From Sitta carolinensis (Eukaryota > Chordata > Aves > Passeriformes > Sittidae), in the NCBI GenBank assembly GCA_032173965.1, contig CM063287.1:6887859-6951858 (forward strand): a DNA stretch of 64,000 bases. Direction: 5' to 3'. Below are positions 56,201 to 64,000 of the stretch, one piece after another. Position 1 is the first letter of the stretch. Every line of letters begins with the position of its first letter. The translations under genes and the position numbers were made by a program. The notes below the pieces were generated by a model. That model ran no database searches, was not told where the DNA came from, and saw only the letters and a list, made by a program, of their open reading frames with translations.

Positions 56201-59200
56201 AGATGCTGTGGAAGATTTCTATCTGTTTGTGTGTTTTCTAAACATTTATTTCAAAATACTTTAACCCTCCTCATCACTAGAGTAAGGCTACAGCCATCTG
56301 GTGTTCGTTAAAACCAGGAAATCCCTGTTTCACCCTTATGAAACTGCTGAGAGTTGATAATAGCTGTTTTTTTTTTTTTTAATTTAGCTTTGTGATTAGG
56401 TGTTTTAGAAAACTCATATTAAATATAAAATTTGAATTAGCAAAAATTTTAAATCTGCTTATGCTAAAATCAGACATTAGTCTTTTGCAATTCAAAAAAA
56501 ACCCATCAGAAAATATTTATCAAGTGTAAGCTAATGAATTGCCACTATGATACTTAAAATATAGAATTTTGGACCCATCAATTTAAAAGCTGTAATACAT
56601 CTAACAGAAAAGAAATGATACAGAAGTTCACAAGTATCTGCTCTTGGTGCATCAGCTGCACTATAGCACTTTTTATCTGAAAGTTCACAAAAGGATTCTG
56701 GATCTCATACAGAACTTAATCTTCATATCCTTGCTGAATCTTACTATGCTCACCTTGACTGTAATTTTCAATACCTTTGTGTTTCAATTCAAAACACAAT
56801 ATGGTCTGTCCTTATTGATTTACTGTCAGTAGTGCCTAATTAAAACTGTCAACAGGAGTGGGAAGAATGATACCATTAAGTCCTAAGTGCTTTGTGACAG
56901 ATTGACCAATATCACAGAAAGAAAAGCCATGTTCTCCTAATGACCCTTTTTCCCCTATACTGGGAGGAAAGCTGTGAATGACCTGAGGCCACAACACACA
57001 GGAAGCAAAGCTGCTGAAATGGCAGACAGATGATAGTGCAAAATAGCACAAAAAACCTGGTATGTCTTGATGACAATTGGGTCCAGCGTGGGGCTGGGGT
57101 CAAGCACTGCCCATCCATAGCTGCTGCTCCCTCAGTGAATGACTCAGGCACTCAGTTCCCAGCCAAGGAAGCAGAGAGAGCACGTTCAGAGTGCAGGTCC
57201 CCAGAGAGCCAGCCAGTTATTTGTTGCAGACTCTCCTCTCCATCACAATATCATTAAGTGAAGCTAAGAGTAGGTTAAACTCTTGGAATATTTACCCCTA
57301 TATAAACAGCTGCTGTAGCTGCAAATGGAAAGTCACAGAACTGCAAACAATTGGTATTGAAGTGTAAACAGAACATAGAAACTACACTTTATTTCTCAAG
57401 AAAGAGGAACCTTGGGGTTAAGGGTTCTTTGTCCACATGTTGTAATTTACTATCTTAGGTGTATATACACATAACTTAGCACACCAGAACTGGCCAGAGT
57501 GTACAAGTCTTAACTCTAGAGCCACACTGAAATCCACAGGCATTTGAAACACTTTTTCCAATAGTATAGTTATACTACTAAAACGTCTTGTTTACAGCCC
57601 ATTACTATGTCACTATCTGAAGTTTCTTTTGGCATGAAGACTTTGCAGGATAATCATTCCCACTGCAGATAGATTGCATATGCCCAGCTGCAATATGTGT
57701 TCCCTTTGCTCAATTTTAGTTTTATCAGCTCATAATTCTTAGCTGTTTTAGTTCCCATGGTACTCAAATTCATTCCATGTACTGATAGAGCTTCACAACA
57801 TTATCTCCTACTTCAGATCACTAATGAAGAGGCTAAATCAATTGACTTGAAAGCTGCATCTCCAAGTACCAATGCTGAAACCCAACCAATCACCTTCTCT
57901 TACCCTTCTTTTCTTGGCTTTCCATTCATGCTTTTCATCTTCAGAACTAAGCCCATTTAAATTAGGGGGGGAAAAAGGTACAGGCACCACTTCATTTCTT
58001 ATTTTCTATCCTCAGAAGAAAAATCAACTCTTGTGCCTCAGCTTCCTGAGGAGCATTAGGTGTGCATCAACTCAGAGCATCCCAAGGACAGGGTACACAG
58101 AACTCCCCAGGTTTGCACAGAGACCTTGTCACTCTTGCATTACTATAAATGTTATATTCCACATACTAATGCTACATACATAACACCTGTGTTGTTCCCA
58201 GCCTTAATTCCTTCTCCCATTTTAGCAAGATTGTTTTTCCATGTAAGTGGAGAAAAGAAAAAATAAAACCAGCTTGGACTTAAATACCATGTGGGAAACT
58301 ACCTGAGAGACAATCTCACTTTACACCATAAAATTTTTATTAATCTTGCACCTTTCTAAAAAGATCAGTTTTCTTCCCAAGAGATCTTACTCATTTACTA
58401 AGGTTAGCCCACCCTTCCACTTATACATTCTATATATAACATACAAAGAAATGACCTGAAGTTCATTTTCTTGGTTTTTAAATATGTATCAGCCTGTACA
58501 GAAACCCATGCAATGTTAAAAAAAAACATTCCCAATTTCATTTTTTTTATGCAGAAGAGAAATTAAGTGATGCTTTCAATCAGTCACAACTATGACTCCT
58601 TAAGAACTGAACAAGAAGGTTTATTTCAAAGAGAGATACTCCAGACTCTATACTTCATTCACACTAAAAGGCTGAACTTCCAAAAGAAGCATAATTTAAA
58701 ACAAGGCTGGTCATTCCTAAGAAACAGCTGCACTTAGGTTTCTTAGAGAACCCAAAAAAAAAAAGCATGCAGGCTGTCCCTGTCAGGGACACAATGAGTA
58801 TTTACTGTTCTGCTGGGCTTGGCAAACACTCATCTTCGTACTCCACAGAAACAAACAAAAAGCCCCACAAAACACCCACTCATCTAAAATGTTACCAGAA
58901 ACACTGACTTTGGCTGCTGTAAAATAAAGAAACTGTTTTGATTAGATAGAGAATCATACAGCAGAAGGCACACGTGGCTTAATACAACAGTACCACAGTA
59001 TTGATTAAATCAAGTATTCACAGAACTGCACACTCCTGAAATGGGTTTGTGTATCAAACACCTATATAAAGCCCAGAAAACTTCAACAAGAAATTTCTAT
59101 AAGAAACAGCAGACTGAAATAAAAATACTTCTGTTGATCAGTACTGATGTGTGACCCAAAAAATCAAATTCTTTATTCTGTGGTTTTACTATGCTAACAA

Positions 59201-59306
59201 GGAATCCCACCCCATAATAAGAACAAAATAAAATACCTTTTTTCGACTTTGCTCCAATCTTCAACTTTGATGGCCAAGCAATCTGTGTATTTGTTTCTTC
59301 CATAAT
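17113..59306 (-). CDS. BICC1: BICC1, Bicaudal C homolog 1 (exons 3-21; 5' end outside window)
   Basis: RNA-binding protein that controls translation and stability of target mRNAs in cytoplasmic granules. Family knowledge: it recruits CCR4-NOT, acts in left-right patterning and renal tubule upkeep, and its loss gives cystic kidneys in mice. Seen here: 19 coding exons joined by GT-AG introns, about 896 residues counted from the first codon in the window (add ~79 for human numbering). Exons 3-4 carry the C-terminal half of KH1. A KH domain with the GXXG loop GKGG is at residues ~70-73, KH-like segments follow, and a second KH with GRNG lies at ~222-225. A Ser/Pro/Gly-rich linker covers ~315-795 and a SAM domain ~797-860, ending in SVSGRW and TAG. 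Exons 1-2, with the start codon and the KH1 GXXG loop, lie past position 64000. Exon 13 lacks one base, so this copy does not read through as it stands. Identity rests on recognising the human protein; no search was run. Confidence 0.97.
18371..18470 (-). CDS. BICC1: BICC1 exon 20 (second half of SAM domain)
   Basis: This 100-bp exon encodes IDLQTFLTLTDQDLKELGIT and TFGARRKMLLAIS, the last helices of the SAM domain, including the KELGI and GARRK residues typical of SAM domains. The acceptor is TTCTCTAG and the donor TCAG/GTAAAA; it ends one base into a Glu codon. It looks identical to the human segment. Confidence 0.96.
18901..19061 (-). CDS. BICC1: BICC1 exon 19 (first half of SAM domain)
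   Basis: This 161-bp exon encodes AEHYLSSSNYMDCISSLTGS and then the SAM start, GSDLPELFSKLGLGKYTDVF, ending QQQE at GAG/GTTGGT. The SAM domain of this family self-associates head to tail into polymers and binds ANKS3/ANKS6 (family knowledge). The intron splits the domain after its second helix, as in other vertebrates. The open frame runs on into the intron but is not coding there. Confidence 0.96.
19957..20222 (-). mobile_element. CR1 LINE fragment, 3' end
   Basis: On the plus strand this begins TCATAGAATTGGCTGGGTTGG and runs through typical CR1 blocks (CCCAACCCCTGCCCTGTGCTG, GGTTGCTCAGAGCCC, CTTCCAGGGATCCAGGGGCA, CCTTGTCCTGTCACTACA). This is the reverse complement of the avian CR1 3' end, so the element lies on the minus strand, the same sense as BICC1. 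It is a 5'-truncated copy of about 266 bp, as most CR1 copies are, in intron 18. Its good match suggests a relatively young insertion. Confidence 0.92.
20669..20822 (-). CDS. BICC1: BICC1 exon 18 (Ser/Arg-rich linker before SAM)
   Basis: This 154-bp exon encodes GSSMSLSRSSSREHLGSGSE, the SDNWRDRNG motif and IGSPKRKQNKS, a basic stretch. It ends one base into a codon at TCAG/GTTAAT, a weak donor. The acceptor is GTTTTACAG. Matches human with several substitutions in its C-terminal half. Confidence 0.94.
22469..22623 (-). CDS. BICC1: BICC1 exon 17 (MLKKPVVTEVRTPTNTWSG motif)
   Basis: This 155-bp exon encodes AMLKKPVVTEVRTPTNTWSG, then the conserved block containing KSMPAETIKELRRANHVSYK, ending at Tyr-Glu (donor GAG/GTACAT, phase 0). 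The function of this very conserved block in the linker is not known to me. Only one residue near the end (PSMTTT versus PTMTTT) seems to differ from human. Confidence 0.96.
23289..23328 (-). CDS. BICC1: BICC1 exon 16 (40-bp small exon)
   Basis: This small exon encodes AFDYEQKKLLATK plus one base, between TTTTCAG and AAAG/GTATGT. It is identical to the corresponding human peptide and joins exon 17 to make the conserved ATKAMLKKPV. It is too short to be seen as an open reading frame. Confidence 0.94.
24436..24770. promoter_or_regulatory. intragenic CpG-island-like block over BICC1 exon 15
   Basis: Around 335 bp with dense CpG, including TGCGCGGCTGCCGCTCGC, CGCCCGGCGCGCTTCGGG and similar stretches, in a gene that is otherwise AT-rich. 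By eye there are a few tens of CpGs. It covers exon 15 and both splice sites. It may be an internal promoter, or simply a GC-biased coding exon. Confidence 0.5.
24512..24677 (-). CDS. BICC1: BICC1 exon 15 (GC-rich, Ala/Glu/Arg-rich linker)
   Basis: This 166-bp exon encodes a stretch whose centre, VADKKAPGSERAAERAAAAQ, matches human; the flanking parts (for example ADRLRAEAEPRAPDSP) are more divergent. It ends with SFVNMQ at ATGCAG/GTGCGT, phase 0. Base composition is strikingly GC- and CpG-rich compared with the AT-rich exons and introns around it, giving many Ala and Arg codons. Confidence 0.94.
25936..26092 (-). CDS. BICC1: BICC1 exon 14 (linker, CNDAFVEVGMPRSPSHS motif)
   Basis: This 157-bp exon completes a Gly codon and encodes CNDAFVEVGMPRSPSHS and CAKRQTVELLQGTKNSHL, both hallmarks of vertebrate BICC1. 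It ends two bases into a His codon at CACTTACA/GTAAGC. The acceptor is CTCGTAG. Its start phase is what shows that exon 13 is one base short. Confidence 0.95.
27157..27297 (-). CDS. BICC1: BICC1 exon 13, frame broken by one missing base
   Basis: Acceptor TTTTCAG and donor GAAG/GTAAGA are good, and exon 12 hands over in phase 0. The first part reads ASNIKYAALSATSLGENVLS, like human. After NHSD the homologous continuation QTSAHGASEQ is one frame away, so one base is missing somewhere in 27215-27222. Read straight on, the frame meets TAG at 27183-27181, at about residue 534 of the window numbering. The exon is 141 bp, whereas exon 14 needs a 142-bp exon to stay in frame. No alternative GT or AG that I tried repairs it. 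A sequencing or assembly slip is the simplest cause, because exons 14-21 are open and conserved. Confidence 0.88.
27587..27783 (-). CDS. BICC1: BICC1 exon 12 (linker, IPHLMIPSTAQ motif)
   Basis: This 197-bp exon encodes GFSAIPHLMIPSTAQATLTS, the SPPPGLTPVEVHVNGMQ segment and SLNGHVK, closely matching the mammalian linker. It starts in phase 1 and ends in phase 0 at AAG/GTAAGT, a near-consensus donor. Only 289 bp of intron separate it from exon 13, where the frame breaks. Confidence 0.95.
28153..28311 (-). CDS. BICC1: BICC1 exon 11 (Ser/Thr/Pro-rich linker)
   Basis: This 159-bp exon completes the split Gly codon and encodes GLLGPTALSVNTSTAPNSLL and then the SPLQSPSSGTPSPTLWA motif that is conserved in vertebrate BICC1. 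The acceptor is TTTTTTGCAG and the donor ACAG/GTCAGT. It starts and ends in phase 1. Rich in Ser, Thr and Pro, it is likely disordered. Confidence 0.93.
29667..29853 (-). CDS. BICC1: BICC1 exon 10 (end of KH-like domain, start of linker)
   Basis: This 187-bp exon encodes SVIVKSVERNALNMYEARKC, completing the KH-like fold, followed by a Ser/Pro/Cys/Gly/Leu-rich segment that starts the disordered linker. It ends one base into a Gly codon (donor CTTG/GTATGC). The linker part diverges from human more than the KH part does, as expected. Confidence 0.95.
30742..30873 (-). CDS. BICC1: BICC1 exon 9 (KH-like domain)
   Basis: This 132-bp, 44-codon exon encodes GCLPLVLMFDMKEEIEVEPQ and then a segment ending in the basic stretch ISIKPKPKQPSK. 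It begins the second KH-like domain. The acceptor is TTTTCAG; the donor AAG/GTTTGT is a less common but valid GT site. It follows exon 8 in phase 0. Confidence 0.95.
32046..32297 (-). CDS. BICC1: BICC1 exon 8 (KH domain with GRNG loop)
   Basis: The largest coding exon here, 252 bp and 84 codons, phase 0 at both ends. It encodes EGTAMLLEHLAGSLASAIPV, the GRNG RNA-binding loop, the helix SNIKHIMQRTGAQIHFPD and the final helix ending in CLARQYLM. The acceptor is TTTCCCCCAG and the donor ATG/GTAAAT. The open frame continues past both splice sites, but only this part resembles BICC1. Confidence 0.97.
33228..33422 (-). CDS. BICC1: BICC1 exon 7 (KH-like domain)
   Basis: This 195-bp, 65-codon exon, phase 0 at both ends, encodes ELLPLVLMFELPIAGILQPI through the VSFKQRSRMYGATVIVRGSQ motif to TSAVK. 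In the family this is a KH-like fold without a GXXG loop. The acceptor TTGTTGTAG and donor AAG/GTAATC fit. The differences from human that I can see are conservative (IQHV for IQHI; Cys for Ser). Confidence 0.96.
34211..34264 (-). CDS. BICC1: BICC1 exon 6 (end of the second KH domain)
   Basis: This 54-bp, 18-codon exon encodes VSIAGQPAGVESARVRIR, the last strand and helix of the KH domain begun in exon 5. It is too small to stand out as an open frame but is flanked by CTCTTCCAG and CGG/GTAATG and keeps phase 0. It directly precedes the ELLPLVLMFEL linker of exon 7. Confidence 0.95.
34407..34626. repeat. tandem duplication, 124-bp period, in BICC1 intron 5
   Basis: The segment starting CAGAAGCTGAGAACTATAGC at 34407 is repeated from 34531 as CAGAAGCTGAAAACTATAGC, followed in both copies by an A-run, CATCTTAGGTTG, and an AAGC-ACTAGAAAAAAGGATAC block. 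The second copy is partial, giving about 1.8 units. Unit 1 also holds an internal copy of the AAGCAACTAGAAAAAA block. The copies differ at a few sites, so the duplication is not brand new. Confidence 0.85.
35305..35463 (-). CDS. BICC1: BICC1 exon 5 (KH domain with GKGG loop)
   Basis: This 159-bp exon is exactly 53 codons, phase 0 at both ends. It encodes SNRVTLKMDVSHTEHSHVIG, the GKGG loop that contacts RNA, the helix NNIKKVMEETG and the variable loop after HIHFPDSNRNN. Acceptor TTTCCAG and donor CAA/GTAAG are strong. The protein sequence appears essentially identical to the mammalian one, as expected for an RNA-contacting domain. Confidence 0.97.
36656..36735 (-). CDS. BICC1: BICC1 exon 4 (end of KH1)
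   Basis: This 80-bp exon has acceptor TTTATAG and donor AAAA/GTAAG. It encodes the last strand and helix of KH1, from PHIKVSGKKENVKEAKEKIM to VLDTK, and leaves phase 0 for exon 5. It differs from human by a few conservative residues, for example Asn for Asp after KKE. It is separated from exon 3 by a 22.5-kb intron, the longest complete one in the window. Confidence 0.96.
41393..41420. repeat. T-rich run with G interruptions
   Basis: T13-G-T6-G-T7 in intron 3. On the BICC1 transcript it is an A-rich run. No linked retroposed copy was recognised. Confidence 0.7.
46688..46727. repeat. A-rich run, 40 bases
   Basis: A17-G-A5-G-A16 in intron 3. It may be a retroposon tail, but the DNA to its left is not recognisable. 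Confidence 0.75.
50828..50841. repeat. (GA)n microsatellite
   Basis: About seven GA units in intron 3. Confidence 0.65.
52806..53008 (-). mobile_element. older CR1 LINE fragment
   Basis: The plus strand starts GAATCACAGCTTCTTTGAGG and continues with TTGGAAAATACC, GAAGTCCAACC, GGATGGCAACTCCATCAC and CCTTCAGTAAAGAT, the order found in reverse-complement CR1 tails. It is clearly more diverged than the copy at 19957-20222, so it belongs to an older subfamily. It lies in intron 3, same sense as BICC1. Confidence 0.82.
58195..58332 (+). repeat. unidentified dispersed repeat, copy A (intron 3)
   Basis: A block of about 138 bp that matches 62580-62726 in the same orientation. Shared landmarks are TTCCCAG, AATTCCTTC, a TTTTTCCAT run, GAAAAGAAAA, TTGGACTT, CATGTGGGAAA and CTCACTTTACACCATAAA. 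Rough identity is about 75-80% with small gaps. I cannot name the family. Confidence 0.75.
59237..59306 (-). CDS. BICC1: BICC1 exon 3 (KH1, middle part)
   Basis: This 70-bp exon encodes IMEETNTQIAWPSKLKIGAK and a few more residues, then ends one base into a codon. It follows an AAATAG acceptor with a long pyrimidine tract (poly-A on the plus strand) and ends at AAAAAG/GTATTT. It belongs to KH1; the GXXG loop of that domain is encoded by exon 2, outside the window. The codon split at its end joins to AT at the start of exon 4 to give the Asp of the conserved DPHIKV. Confidence 0.96.
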
Positions 59307-62300
59307 CTATTTAAAAAAAAAAAAAAATTTTCAAAAACCTAAGATTTTATTTTTCTCCTGCAAAGGCATATGTTCATTTTCTGAAAATATGATGTTTACC
59401 ATTTTTAAAACTGTTGATTATTAGTAATTTTAAATAGCACAAGCCATTAACTGCTTCTTTGGTTTTCTTGAGAACTTTTGTCTATTAATAAATGCAGCTA
59501 AATTCTGATCATTCAAATGAATTCCACAGAGCAAACCCAAGACACTCAACAGCTTCCATGAAGTTCAAATGATCACTGATTGCTACAGCAGGCTCTACAT
59601 CCATCTCAGAGGGAATTTCAAACCTTTACAAATCAACACAACTATTTCTTCAGTTAGCTTAAAATGGTTTTTAAGTAAAGCCTATGAAATTTAAATTGAG
59701 TCTTTTTGAGCCTCCATAAGTCAAGATATATTGGTTTGCCTCACCTTCATCCAAAAGCAGCTTTTCATTATAAACTTATCCAGACTCCAGAATTTTTGCT
59801 TCTTGGTTTACCAGGACAGAGCAGACACCTGACAGCATTTATTTATTATGACACAGGGTAAACCTATCTGTACATCTCCAACCAGCCAACAGGGAAAAAC
59901 CAGGCACACACTCCATACTGTGAAAACCATGGAGTTAGCTCAGTGTCAACTCTCATTCTGTTGCTGCCTTTGGCTCAGTGAAAATTCCATCAGCCCTAAT
60001 ACATACATATTATACTGGAATTTCATCCTGGCACAGAGCTACAGTGCTTCACCAACCCATTTAGTTGTAACACAGGAGAAAGAACAACTTGACACCAAAG
60101 ACAGATATATGAATGGAAATCCAGCTCCTAGAAATGCTGGGAGGACTTCATTTTTATACTGAGATCTCATCAACAGCATGGGGAGCTCACACCTCTCATC
60201 ACACTTAGAAAAGGAATGAAAACAATTAAAACACCAAAATAATTAGCAAAGCCACTTCTAAGAAGAAAACTAATGCATTAAGAAAATAGCTACAGTACCA
60301 GTCAGCTTTTCATAACAGTATAATTCACAATTAAAACAGATTTCTCTAACAGTTCCTGATTTTTATCTTCTACATCCAAATCCCAAGGATACCACAACAA
60401 CTTCCAGATTAGTATGTCATGTGGAAAAACTGAAAGCATCAGCCAGACTTCATTATACTATATTTTTGGTTTCAGCACTATTAGATAATAAGTTACAGCT
60501 GAAATAAAATATTTCCAGGAGGGTGAAATTCTACCAGCAACATATATATACTTTTCACCATTTTTCAATCCAGATGTGAAAAAACCTATTTCAAAGAATT
60601 CACTTGTCTCTGATAAAAGCCTTTGGACCAGGATTTTAGTTTTTCAATGAAATACAGAGAAAATTGGAAGGCACTAGCTAAAAGAAAAAGAGAGAATGGT
60701 GCAGGACTGAGTTACAGAAGATCCAACATGAAAGGAACCACAAGAGAGGAGACAGAAGAAGAATGCATGTCATTGAAGGCAAGTGTTACATCCCATCAGT
60801 CCTTTACCCTCTCAATAAAGGTTGGAGACTTCAGTCTTAAAGAACAGAAAGTCTTCTGACTTCACTACACTAAAATAAAGGGAAAGCCCACAACTTCACA
60901 GCTTCACATTCTGGGGACATATGAGAAAGATGCATATGAGGTCTTCAACGGGAAAGCAGTCTGACTGCCAGCCACTGAGATTTGGCCATCTACTACCCTT
61001 AAGCCCTTGGTAATGATGGAAATTGCCACATTAGAACAAAAAAGACAACTCAGTTTGGTCCCTACAAAGACAAGTTGATCTCTTAGCCTAGACAGTTAGG
61101 GGAAAAAAAAAATCAGGATGCATTTAAATGAAGTACATTTACTGAAGTATGAAAATGCTCAGTCTGTGCTGGCTTTCAACTCCAGCCTGTAACATTACAA
61201 TTAATCAGGGCCTTCCTAAGAATGCTTAAAAAGAAATTAAACTACACTGCTTACTTCTTAAACTGTATTTAAGTTATTAGTTCTGTATTTATTATTGTAT
61301 TTATTATAACAGCTGAGTGTCACAAAGCTCTGGAAAACTTGGCACTTAGTTTTTATTAGAGCAGTTAAACTTGAAAGAAAAGATGATATTGAAGACTGTG
61401 TTGCATCAAATTTTTGTTTCAGCTTTACCATTCAAGCCGAGGCAGTTTTAAACGCCAAGATTTTATTTTTTTTCTTGAAAAATCTGGAATCATTCCACGA
61501 CAAGCTCAAGAGCATGTTGCAATAGAACAGCTTTATTAGTCAAAACTCAGTGTTATGCCACATACCCTGAGTACAGAGGCTCTGCTCTCACAAGAACAAA
61601 AAGAGAGAACTCGCAAGTACTCCAGCTATAGTAAATGTGTTCCAATTGTATAAATACTTGAGTTACATAACATTTAGAGGAAATTCAGCCTAGGGATGAC
61701 TCAGAGTTCATGATCTCTGCAGAACAGTACCTCTGCATAGCTTCCCTTATCTCCATATAAAATAAGTGGTAGAGTGGGTACTACTCAGTGCTCTCCTCGC
61801 CTTGAGGGATCAACTGACCAAAGGTATCAGGCACTTCTGTCAGCAAAGTTTAATCCCCTAGTAAATAACCTCATGCTTCTTCTCAAAAGGAAGGAAAACC
61901 TAAGAAATCATCTTGCTACAACTTTCCTTCCTCTCCTTTCCCCAAGTGTAATTGTAATGTTTACAAGCCAAAATATGTAAGCTATTCTCAGTGGAGAAAA
62001 AACAGAAGAGGACAAGACACTGGAAGACCCCAACAAAACAAATCAGACTGTACTCTGACCCTGAAAAAACTGGCTCTAGTTGCAAATCATTGGATGTTCA
62101 AGAAAAAAAAAAAGTCTAACTGTAAGGCAGCTGGAAGACAAGCTTTTGGCTTCCTTGTATTCCAGCTTGAAAAGTTTATAGTTTAAGCACTTAAGGGAGT
62201 TTTTACATTAAGACAGTAAGAAATTATTTTTCTTATGCTGTATTTTTTGCTTAGCTGATTTTGGATGGAAACTGGAATGTCCTGAATGCAACAAAACCAA

Positions 62301-64000
62301 CCAAACAAAACTCCTCAAAAGCCCACAAGTATTTCAGAATTTAAGGGAACTATTTTACACACAGCAGAGGAACAGAACCAACATATATAACAGACCTTTC
62401 TTCATTTAAGGCAAACACATTAAATCAAAGTATTATTCTTTATAGTTAGTGTTGGTAAGATACCTATTTCTGACCTTCCCATCTTTGAGATTAGGCCTTT
62501 CCTGCCTCAGGTATTAATCACAGTGAAAGGAAAAAATGGGTCAGACAGGAATCTACATCTACTAGTAGGTTTCTGAAGCTTCCCAGTCTGAATTCCTTCC
62601 TCACTTTTCCCCACTTGAGAGAGATTCTTTTTTTCCATACAAGTGAGGAAAAGAAAATAAGATCAGTTTGGACTTCAACAACATGTGGGAAAGCAACTCA
62701 CAGACCATCTCACTTTACACCATAAAGATGTTATGCCTAGTCTCTGAATACTTGGTTTCACAGACTTCAAATGTTCATCTTGCATCTTCAGCTTTCAGAA
62801 ACGTTTTCTTAGTCCCCTCAGTTTGTATATATTCACAGCTGTATAAACAAGTTTATTCTTATGGTTTCTTTGAATCATGGAATATAACTCAGATGAAAAT
62901 TAAAAGAAAATACATTTCCCTAGGACAAGACCTGAAGTGAACAGTTAGAGCACAAAAGTGAAATTCTGCATGGGGTGGATACTTAGTTCTTCCTCTTGCT
63001 ATGCATAAGGGGTGATGCAGCACAATCTGAAAGGATGACTAATCCCTGAGCATGACCTTTGGCAGCAACAACAGAGCAATGGGTGTAGCTGGAACCAGTA
63101 TTATTATATTTAATGGTTTGCTGTCTTTTTGGTTTGGGGAGAGGAGAAAACAGGGCAAGAACAAGGATGGGAAGGAAGAACAAGACTCAGAAGAGGGTTG
63201 TGTGAAGTTACCCAATGTGGAGTCCAACCCCAAAACTGGTGAGACCACAGAAACAACTTGCATTGCCAGAACACAAAAGCAGGGCAGCATCAAGGACTAC
63301 TGGTTTGGTGAGGAAATGTGTGGAATATAAGGAGTTAAAAGAGAGATTACAAAACTTAGCCCAAGCCCTGATGCAAGTAAGCAGCTCTTGTGGAAGTCTG
63401 GCCAACATTTTGGGTACAGCAATGGATTCGCATCCCCAGGCTTGTTGTGGTTTCTTCCTCCCTGAGGTGGTCTACATAAGATATCCCAATCAAGAATCCA
63501 CTGTTTGTCACAGCCAGTACTCAAAGTTAGACAGTACAGCCTGACCCCACTATGTTAGCACTAATTCTGCAAGTAAGGATGAGAGGCTGTTTCTGAGAAG
63601 CAGCAATGGCACACGGCCCCAAGCCCCCCACATTCCAGACTACACTGTCAAGAGTTTCCAGTTTGTCCTTGTGTGGCAAAAAAACCCATCTCCAATGCTG
63701 AGAACACGAATTAAAACCATAAAGTACAGAAAATGTTCTGACTTCAGACTGTCAGTACTGACAGTAGACATGTAAGTGCCATCTGTTTAAAACACACAAG
63801 CAAACGATGCACAGGGAGGATAAGGATCAAGCTCCATTCATGTGTCTGTGCAGGAAGGAGCAGTGGGACTACAGGACTTTGCAACACACAAGGACAGGAG
63901 GGCCTGTGTTTCTTCAAGGGCAGGGCTCGCTCATTTTCCCTCTTTATAGTCCAACAAAGAAACACAGACATTTTCAGAAAAGCTGACTGCTTGGCTTGTC
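59307..64000 (-). other. BICC1: BICC1 intron 2, right part
   Basis: AT-rich DNA upstream of exon 3. I looked for exon 2 (the GXXG part of KH1) on the minus strand and did not find it, so it must lie past 64000. It contains copy B of the unidentified repeat. Confidence 0.65.
62580..62726 (+). repeat. unidentified dispersed repeat, copy B (intron 2)
   Basis: Second copy of the block described at 58195-58332, about 4.4 kb to its right and separated from it by exon 3. A weak GACCTGAAGT match beyond both copies suggests that the homology may extend rightwards. No target duplication, tail or inverted ends were seen. Confidence 0.75.

Larger units (their letters stand above)
36736..59236 (-). other. 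BICC1: BICC1 intron 3 (22.5 kb)
   Basis: AT-rich DNA between exons 4 and 3, with no further exon, RNA gene or other protein-coding gene recognised on either strand. It contains the older CR1 fragment, copy A of the unidentified repeat, A/T runs, and three GC-richer patches at about 39420-39670, 45000-45190 and 50690-50800. Confidence 0.7.

Noticed and set aside
63052..63544. Overlapping open frames near the right edge, considered as BICC1 exon 2 or a retroviral remnant
   Set aside because: They are on the plus strand or lack the KH1 residues expected of exon 2, and no retroviral motif could be seen.
1..64000. CRISPR arrays, tRNA or rRNA genes, operons, prophages
   Set aside because: The window is vertebrate nuclear DNA. 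No regularly spaced repeats and no tRNA- or rRNA-like segments were recognised.

Overview
This is a piece of a vertebrate nuclear genome, almost certainly a bird and plausibly a songbird. The bird call rests on two fragments of CR1-type LINE elements with the typical avian 3' end, a solo LTR with a 6-bp target duplication, short introns around well-conserved vertebrate exons, and A/C-rich low-complexity DNA. Songbird is inference from the look of the LTR. Nothing is prokaryotic.

The window holds one recognisable protein-coding gene, BICC1 (Bicaudal C homolog 1), on the minus strand. Nineteen coding exons were traced base by base, from 59306 down to the stop codon at 17113-17115. They correspond to exons 3 to 21 of the 21-exon vertebrate gene. 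The first two exons and the promoter lie beyond the right edge. Apart from one fault, every junction is GT-AG, every phase matches, and the joined exons give about 896 residues, the length expected for the protein without its first ~79 residues. The fault is in exon 13 (27157-27297), which lacks one base relative to the frame its neighbours need and so has an in-frame TAG.

Layout: 1-13510 is DNA downstream of BICC1 with no recognisable gene; it has a CpG-rich patch (5396-5545) and a GC-rich block with a 10-bp tandem repeat (6921-7000). A solo LTR occupies 13517-14134. The probable BICC1 3' UTR runs from about 14350 to 17112. Exons 21 to 4 lie in 17113-36735, with a CpG-island-like block on exon 15, a CR1 fragment in intron 18 and a 124-bp tandem duplication in intron 5. 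Intron 3 (36736-59236) is 22.5 kb and contains an older CR1 fragment and one copy of an unidentified dispersed repeat. The second copy lies in intron 2, which fills 59307-64000.

BICC1 is an RNA-binding translational regulator: KH domains bind mRNA and a C-terminal SAM domain polymerises the protein. The part seen here carries the C-terminal half of KH1, the later KH and KH-like domains, the long low-complexity linker and the SAM domain. I found no sign of a new biological system. The points worth a second look are the exon 13 frame break, the intact solo LTR behind the gene, the unidentified repeat pair and the GC-rich islands.
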